From assembly GCA_017435865.1 (NCBI GenBank), contig JAFSEF010000116.1, positions 34,151 to 98,150 of the forward strand: a DNA stretch of 64,000 bases, in the 5' to 3' direction. The stretch is from Clostridia bacterium. GTDB taxonomy: Bacteria; Bacillota; Clostridia; Oscillospirales; Acutalibacteraceae. Shown here piece by piece: positions 60,013 through 64,000 of this stretch. The notes beneath the pieces are model-generated. The model made no database searches. It saw nothing but the letters and a program-made list of their open reading frames with translations, and was not told the DNA's origin. How positions within the stretch are numbered: the stretch's first letter is position 1; the number at the start of each line of letters is the position of its first letter. A program made the position numbers and the translations under genes.

Positions 60013-60855
60013 ATGTGGAAACAGAAAATCGGTATTTCAGTCGGCAACCGTTATTGCATACCGACATTGCAGGCTGTTGAACTGTTGGCAAAAATCGGAT
60101 TTGATGCAATTTCTCCCGAATGGAGCGATCGCGAACAACTGTCGGACATCGTTGCGTGTGCCCGAAAGAACGGTATGGCTGTACAATCCCTGCACGCACC
60201 GTTCGGGAAAGCGGCTGCCATGTGGAGTGATGATGAATCCGTCAGCAAGCCTGCCCTTGATGAATTGCTACTTGCTGCCGATATCTGCAAAGAACTGCAG
60301 ATTCCCGTGATGGTTGCCCACGCATGGATCGGCTTTGAATACACCTTTGAAGCTGACAAGCTGCATTTTGACAATTACGATGTCCTTGTGCACCGTGCTC
60401 AGCAAAACGGAATTCAGATTGCATTTGAAAATACCGAGGGTGAAGAATATCTTTTTGCACTGCTTGACCGTTACAAAGACAATCCGACGGTCGGTTTTTG
60501 TTGGGATGCGGGACACGAAATGTGCTATAACCGCAGTGAAGACCTGCTTGCACAGTTCGGTGACCGTCTGCTGATGACCCATCTGAATGATAATCTTGGT
60601 ATCAGCCGTTTTGACGGCAAGACATTCTGGACGGACGACCTGCACTTATTGCCCTTTGACGGTATCGGTGACTGGGATTACAATGTAAACCGCTTGCAGA
60701 AAGCAAGACACATGGAATACCTTAATTTTGAGCTGAACATTCAATCCAAACCGAACCGCCATGAGAATGATGTGTATGCAAATATGCCGATTGAGCTGTA
60801 TTTTACCGAAGCTTACAAACGGGCTTGCAGAATAGCTTATAAATATCAGAAATAA
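60013..60855 (+). CDS. Sugar phosphate isomerase/epimerase family (xylose isomerase-like barrel)
   Basis: 280 residues of the AP endonuclease 2/xylose isomerase-like TIM barrel. Metal-ligand blocks: IAFENTEGEEY (Glu), VGFCWDAGHE (Asp, His), LMTHLNDN (His) and YLNFELN (Glu). It would isomerise or epimerise a sugar, or act as a related hydrolase. GAGGAGTG lies 6 nt before the chosen ATG. It leads an operon with a GH43-type glycosidase and a MATE exporter, 14 nt before the former, which points to carbohydrate use. Confidence 0.86.
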   Translation: MWKQKIGISVGNRYCIPTLQAVELLAKIGFDAISPEWSDREQLSDIVACARKNGMAVQSLHAPFGKAAAMWSDDESVSKPALDELLLAADICKELQIPVMVAHAWIGFEYTFEADKLHFDNYDVLVHRAQQNGIQIAFENTEGEEYLFALLDRYKDNPTVGFCWDAGHEMCYNRSEDLLAQFGDRLLMTHLNDNLGISRFDGKTFWTDDLHLLPFDGIGDWDYNVNRLQKARHMEYLNFELNIQSKPNRHENDVYANMPIELYFTEAYKRACRIAYKYQK

Positions 60856-60869
60856 AAGGAGAAACAATC

Positions 60870-62534
60870 ATGGAGCACCGCATGAATCCGATTCTGCATC
60901 CGCAGACTTTTGTACCAGACGTCGAAGCACACGTGTGGAACGACGGCAGAATGTACCTGTACGGATCTCTGGACATTGCCGGCAAAAAGGACTATTGCTG
61001 CGGCGAATACCACGTGTTTTCGTCTGACGATCTGCTCCATTGGGTGGATCACGGTGTTTCGTTCCGATTGAGTCAGGCAAAATGGGCAGAAGGCAACACA
61101 GCTTTGTATGCACCCGATTGTGCATACAAAAACGGAGAGTATTTTTTATACTACTGTGTTCCCGACGGTCGCTGCGGTGTTGCAAAATCGACAAGTCCAT
61201 ACGGTCCGTTTGAGGACATCGGATATATGGAACACCTGAACAGAATCGACCCTGCCGTATTCACGGACGATGACGGGCAGAGTTATATCTATTGGGGACA
61301 GTTTGACGGTGTGCGAGTTGCAAAACTCAGGGACAACATGACAGAAATTGACCCTGCAACCATCACACAGCCGTTGAGCGTTGCCGAGCACGAATACCAC
61401 GAGGGCAGCTCGGTCAGAAAAATCAACGGAAAATATTATTATCTGTTCACCGACACCCACCGTCACGGCGGCCGAGCCACCTCTTTGGGGTATGCCGTTT
61501 CGGACAATCCGATGACAGGATTTGAATACAAGGGCGTTATCATTGACAACTTCGGTTGCGATCCCGAAACATGGAACAACCACGGCTCACTCGAATGTTT
61601 CAACGGACAGTGGTATATTTTCTATCACCGTTCCACACATTGCTCGCAATGTTCGCGTCATGTCTGCATGGAGCCGATCACGATCAACGAAGACGGCAGC
61701 ATTGACGAAGTGAAAATGACCACCTCCGTCGGCACAGATGCCGTTTGTGCAAACCTGCCGTTGGCAGCACACAGAGCCTGCGAAATGGGCGGTACGGCTT
61801 ATATCAAAACAGATAACAAATCAACGGACGGACTTGTAATCCGTGCATCACGATCGGGTGACAGTGTTACCTACCGATATCTTGCCTTTGACGGCGAAGA
61901 CACTTTTGGAATTATGATGTCTGCCGACAGCGATTGCAGGGCGGAAGTTTATATCGATGACAAGTATCTTGCATCTTTGCACATAGAGAAAAATGAAACG
62001 GATGAAATTTTCGATGTTGAACATTCCCCTGTTTACGGTACGCATACGGTGACAATTCGGCTTTTCGGCGATTTCAAGGATGCAACACTTTCATTATTTC
62101 TCTTTGAAAAAAGTGAACAACAACTCAGAAAGGAGCATGCAATGAAATACCCGAATACAGCGGAAGGTCCCTATCAACTGGCTGATTGGTACTGGAAACA
62201 CGGTTTGCACGATGCAAAAATTCTTTCAGTCAACGAATTGCAACTCACACCTGACTACAAAGAAAAAAGACCGAAAAGAAACTGTCTTGAATTGTATCTC
62301 GACTGTCAACAGGCTTTGTATGAAAGAAATATCAAAAAAATCTGTTTTTATAATTACAAACTAAAAACATACGATGTTGATCTTATGCAATTTGATCATC
62401 GTTGGTGGATAAACGATACCATTCAACAATTAGACAACGGGCATTATCTGTTGGAAATTGAAGTTGAATACAAAGCAAGAAAACAAATTCAATTTGTTAT
62501 AGAATTTGAATTTGCAGAAACAGAAAGAACATAA
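60870..62534 (+). CDS. Family 43-type glycoside hydrolase with C-terminal extra domain
   Basis: 554 residues. A five-bladed propeller of the GH43 kind: catalytic base Asp in FVPDVEAHVW, the pKa-modulating Asp in RIDPAVFTDDDGQSYIYWG and the acid Glu in YHEGSSVR. No signal peptide, so it would act on imported oligosaccharides (arabinoside or xyloside type). A beta-rich accessory part spans about 300-415. The last 130 residues, from AMKYPNTAEGPY, form a different, more AT-rich domain that has its own ribosome site and ATG (see the entry at 62129). AAAGGAG precedes the first ATG. Confidence 0.85.
   Translation: MEHRMNPILHPQTFVPDVEAHVWNDGRMYLYGSLDIAGKKDYCCGEYHVFSSDDLLHWVDHGVSFRLSQAKWAEGNTALYAPDCAYKNGEYFLYYCVPDGRCGVAKSTSPYGPFEDIGYMEHLNRIDPAVFTDDDGQSYIYWGQFDGVRVAKLRDNMTEIDPATITQPLSVAEHEYHEGSSVRKINGKYYYLFTDTHRHGGRATSLGYAVSDNPMTGFEYKGVIIDNFGCDPETWNNHGSLECFNGQWYIFYHRSTHCSQCSRHVCMEPITINEDGSIDEVKMTTSVGTDAVCANLPLAAHRACEMGGTAYIKTDNKSTDGLVIRASRSGDSVTYRYLAFDGEDTFGIMMSADSDCRAEVYIDDKYLASLHIEKNETDEIFDVEHSPVYGTHTVTIRLFGDFKDATLSLFLFEKSEQQLRKEHAMKYPNTAEGPYQLADWYWKHGLHDAKILSVNELQLTPDYKEKRPKRNCLELYLDCQQALYERNIKKICFYNYKLKTYDVDLMQFDHRWWINDTIQQLDNGHYLLEIEVEYKARKQIQFVIEFEFAETERT
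62129..62534 (+). other. In-frame internal start producing a 130-residue protein
   Basis: Inside the glycosidase gene, AAAGGAG (62129-62135) stands 6 nt before ATG 62142 in the same frame, the best ribosome site geometry. The product (MKYPNTAEGPYQLADWYWKH onward) has no known family. Either the gene is a fusion that still makes the short protein separately, or the site is fortuitous. Confidence 0.5.
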
Positions 62535-62549
62535 AGGGAGGGTTGCTCA

Positions 62550-63941
62550 TTGCACTCTGACAGCACTTCCCTGACCGAAGGGTCTGTATGGAAGTCGATG
62601 CTGCTGTTTGCCATGCCTGTGTTTTTGGGCAATGTGTTTCAGCAGCTATACAATACATTCGACGCATGGTGTGTCGGCAATTACATCGGTGACAATGCAC
62701 TGGCAGCGGTCAGCTCGTCAGGCAGTCTGATTTTTATGATGGTCAGCTTTTTCAACGGTGTTGCCATGGGTGCCGGTATCGTGATTGCCCGTTGGTTCGG
62801 CGCAAAAGAATACGATACCATGCGAAAGTCCATCCACACTGCCATTGCATTCGGACTTGTTGTGGGCGTTGTGCTGACGGTTGCAGGGATTGGGCTGACA
62901 CCTGTCATTCTTCGTTGGATGGGCACACCCGATGAAGTCTTCCCCGAATCCGTCGCATATTTCCGCTATTACTTCCTCGGTGCGATCTTTGTTGTAATGT
63001 ACAACATTTTTGTGGGGATTCTGCATGCCGTCGGTGACAGCAGACACCCTTTGTATTATTTGATTTTTTCGACATTTCTCAACATTGCACTTGACATGCT
63101 GTTTGTTGCGGTGCTCGGTTTCGGTGTCGGCTCTGCAGCGGTTGCGACCACCATTTCACAGGGTGTCAGTGCTGTGATGTGCTTCATACACTTATTACAC
63201 ATTGATGCACCGTACAAAGTGCGTTTTCGTGAAATCCGTTTTCACAAAGAAAGCCTCAAAGAGATCATCCGCTACGGTCTGCCGTCGGGTATACAGAACA
63301 GCGTGATTGCCATTGCCAATGTGGTGGTACAGACCAACATCAACAGCTTCGGCAAAGCCGCCATGGCAGGCTGCGGTTCTTATTCCAAATTAGAAGGATT
63401 TGCGTTTCTGCCTGTCACCTGCTTCACGCAGGCTCTTTCCACCTTTGTCGGACAGAATCTCGGTGCAAAACAGTATGCAAGAGTCAAAAAAGGGGTTGCA
63501 TTCGGTGTTATATGCAGTTGCACGCTTGCTGAAATCATCGGCGGATTGTCCTATGCACTTGCACCGCAGCTCATCGGAATGTTCACGGATACGGCTGAAT
63601 CGATCACACTCGGCACACAGCATATGCGTACCATCTGCCTGTTCTATTGCCTGCTTGCATTTTCGCATTGCATAGCAGGGGTCTTACGAGGTGCAGGTAA
63701 ACCGAGTGTACCGATGATTACGATGCTTGCCTGTTGGTGCGTTTTCAGAGTCAGTTACATTACGGTTGCGTTGAAGTTTTTCAACGAACTGACCACCGTC
63801 TCATGGGCATATCCGATTACATGGACTTTGAGCAGCATTATCTTCCTGATTTATTTCCTCAAAGCGGATTGGATTCATTCCTCTTTTCAAAATGACACAA
63901 AAAGCAACAAACACTTCGGGAAAGCAGGTGCAAAACAATGA
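62550..63941 (+). CDS. MATE family efflux transporter
   Basis: 463 residues, about twelve hydrophobic segments; PVFLGNVFQQLYNTFDAWCV and GLPSGIQNSVIAIANVVVQT are the two MATE repeat blocks. GGGAGGG lies 7 nt before a TTG start, and no ATG is placed to serve. It follows the glycosidase by 15 nt and its stop overlaps the next start (ATGA). In this operon it may export a sugar-linked or toxic compound. Confidence 0.9.
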   Translation: MHSDSTSLTEGSVWKSMLLFAMPVFLGNVFQQLYNTFDAWCVGNYIGDNALAAVSSSGSLIFMMVSFFNGVAMGAGIVIARWFGAKEYDTMRKSIHTAIAFGLVVGVVLTVAGIGLTPVILRWMGTPDEVFPESVAYFRYYFLGAIFVVMYNIFVGILHAVGDSRHPLYYLIFSTFLNIALDMLFVAVLGFGVGSAAVATTISQGVSAVMCFIHLLHIDAPYKVRFREIRFHKESLKEIIRYGLPSGIQNSVIAIANVVVQTNINSFGKAAMAGCGSYSKLEGFAFLPVTCFTQALSTFVGQNLGAKQYARVKKGVAFGVICSCTLAEIIGGLSYALAPQLIGMFTDTAESITLGTQHMRTICLFYCLLAFSHCIAGVLRGAGKPSVPMITMLACWCVFRVSYITVALKFFNELTTVSWAYPITWTLSSIIFLIYFLKADWIHSSFQNDTKSNKHFGKAGAKQ

Positions 63942-64000
63942 AGAATACCGACAGCCTTGATACACTTTGCAGTGCATTGACCTATGCCATGGGGATCACC
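63938..64000 (+). CDS. Unidentified protein (5' end only)
   Basis: 21 codons are visible (MKNTDSLDTLCSALTYAMGI and one more) before the window ends. The start overlaps the MATE stop codon (ATGA), so it belongs to the same operon. Too little to name. Confidence 0.7.
   Translation, partial: MKNTDSLDTLCSALTYAMGIT

Noticed and set aside
1-64000. CRISPR arrays, tRNA/rRNA genes, insertion sequences
   Set aside because: No regularly spaced repeat array, cloverleaf/T-loop pattern, rRNA segment, transposase or terminal inverted repeat was recognised; a covariance or IS search would be needed to be certain.

Overview
The window reads as chromosomal DNA of an anaerobic, probably spore-forming member of the Clostridia, most like the Oscillospiraceae/Ruminococcaceae of gut or rumen. 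This rests on a SCIFF peptide with its radical SAM maturase, a type 1B PyrD/PyrK pair, an aspartate carbamoyltransferase regulatory chain (PyrI), a solitary SpoVAD, a YerC/TrpR-like regulator, consensus TTGACA-17-TATAAT promoters, strong AGGAGG ribosome sites and some TTG/GTG starts. No rRNA, tRNA, CRISPR array, transposase or prophage was recognised. Placement is by family content, not by any search.

Layout. 1-2.8 kb: a DUF4358-type lipoprotein (cut by the left edge), an SGNH-hydrolase lipoprotein and a MATE exporter on the minus strand. 3-6.3 kb: a TAXI-type TRAP transporter (binding lipoprotein plus fused permease) separated by a hairpin. 6.3-10 kb: a VanX-like D,D-dipeptidase, a membrane-anchored XRE regulator, and an acyl carrier protein overlapping an AMP-forming acyl ligase. 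10-15.1 kb: one minus-strand unit scfA-scfB-metF-metH, joining SCIFF peptide maturation to methionine synthesis. 15.1-16.6 kb: an Orn/Lys/Arg-type decarboxylase, back to back with a tightly packed pyrC-K-D-F-E-B-I operon (16.6-22.3 kb) that has almost no 5' leader.

22.3-29.8 kb: a lone acyl carrier protein, a TetR regulator with a candidate operator, dinB, a small secreted Cys/Thr-rich protein, a yerC-methyltransferase-hslO operon, and uraA-upp preceded by a short U-rich leader reading frame running into a terminator. That arrangement looks like UTP-sensitive attenuation of the pyrBI type. 29.8-36.6 kb: an XRE regulator, a sigma factor/anti-sigma-like pair, a secreted alpha/beta hydrolase, and metG-tatD. 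36.6-38.4 kb: a DnaD-like replication-type protein facing a 63-residue protein across about 670 nt of repeat-bearing noncoding DNA. 38.4-41.5 kb: a minus-strand block with a 27-residue peptide gene, a LytTR response regulator without a kinase, a small membrane protein and a membrane-bound XRE protein, then DUF896 and a histidine phosphatase.

41.6-46.1 kb: an XRE regulator, a TSUP permease and an SDR/old-yellow-enzyme operon. 46.3-55.7 kb: one gene for a secreted protein of 3155 residues built from at least five diverged copies of a 410-520 residue unit. 56-64 kb: a MATE exporter, an AT-richer Lgt-like membrane protein with tiny coupled reading frames on both sides, spoVAD, and an operon of a sugar isomerase/epimerase, a GH43-type glycosidase (with an internal in-frame start), a TTG-initiated MATE exporter and a gene cut by the right edge.

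Most genes are ordinary metabolism. The parts that merit follow-up are the uraA-upp leader, the giant repeat protein, the peptide/LytTR/XRE cassette with nearby 20-bp inverted repeats, the Lgt-like locus, the DnaD-like locus and the split-start GH43 gene.
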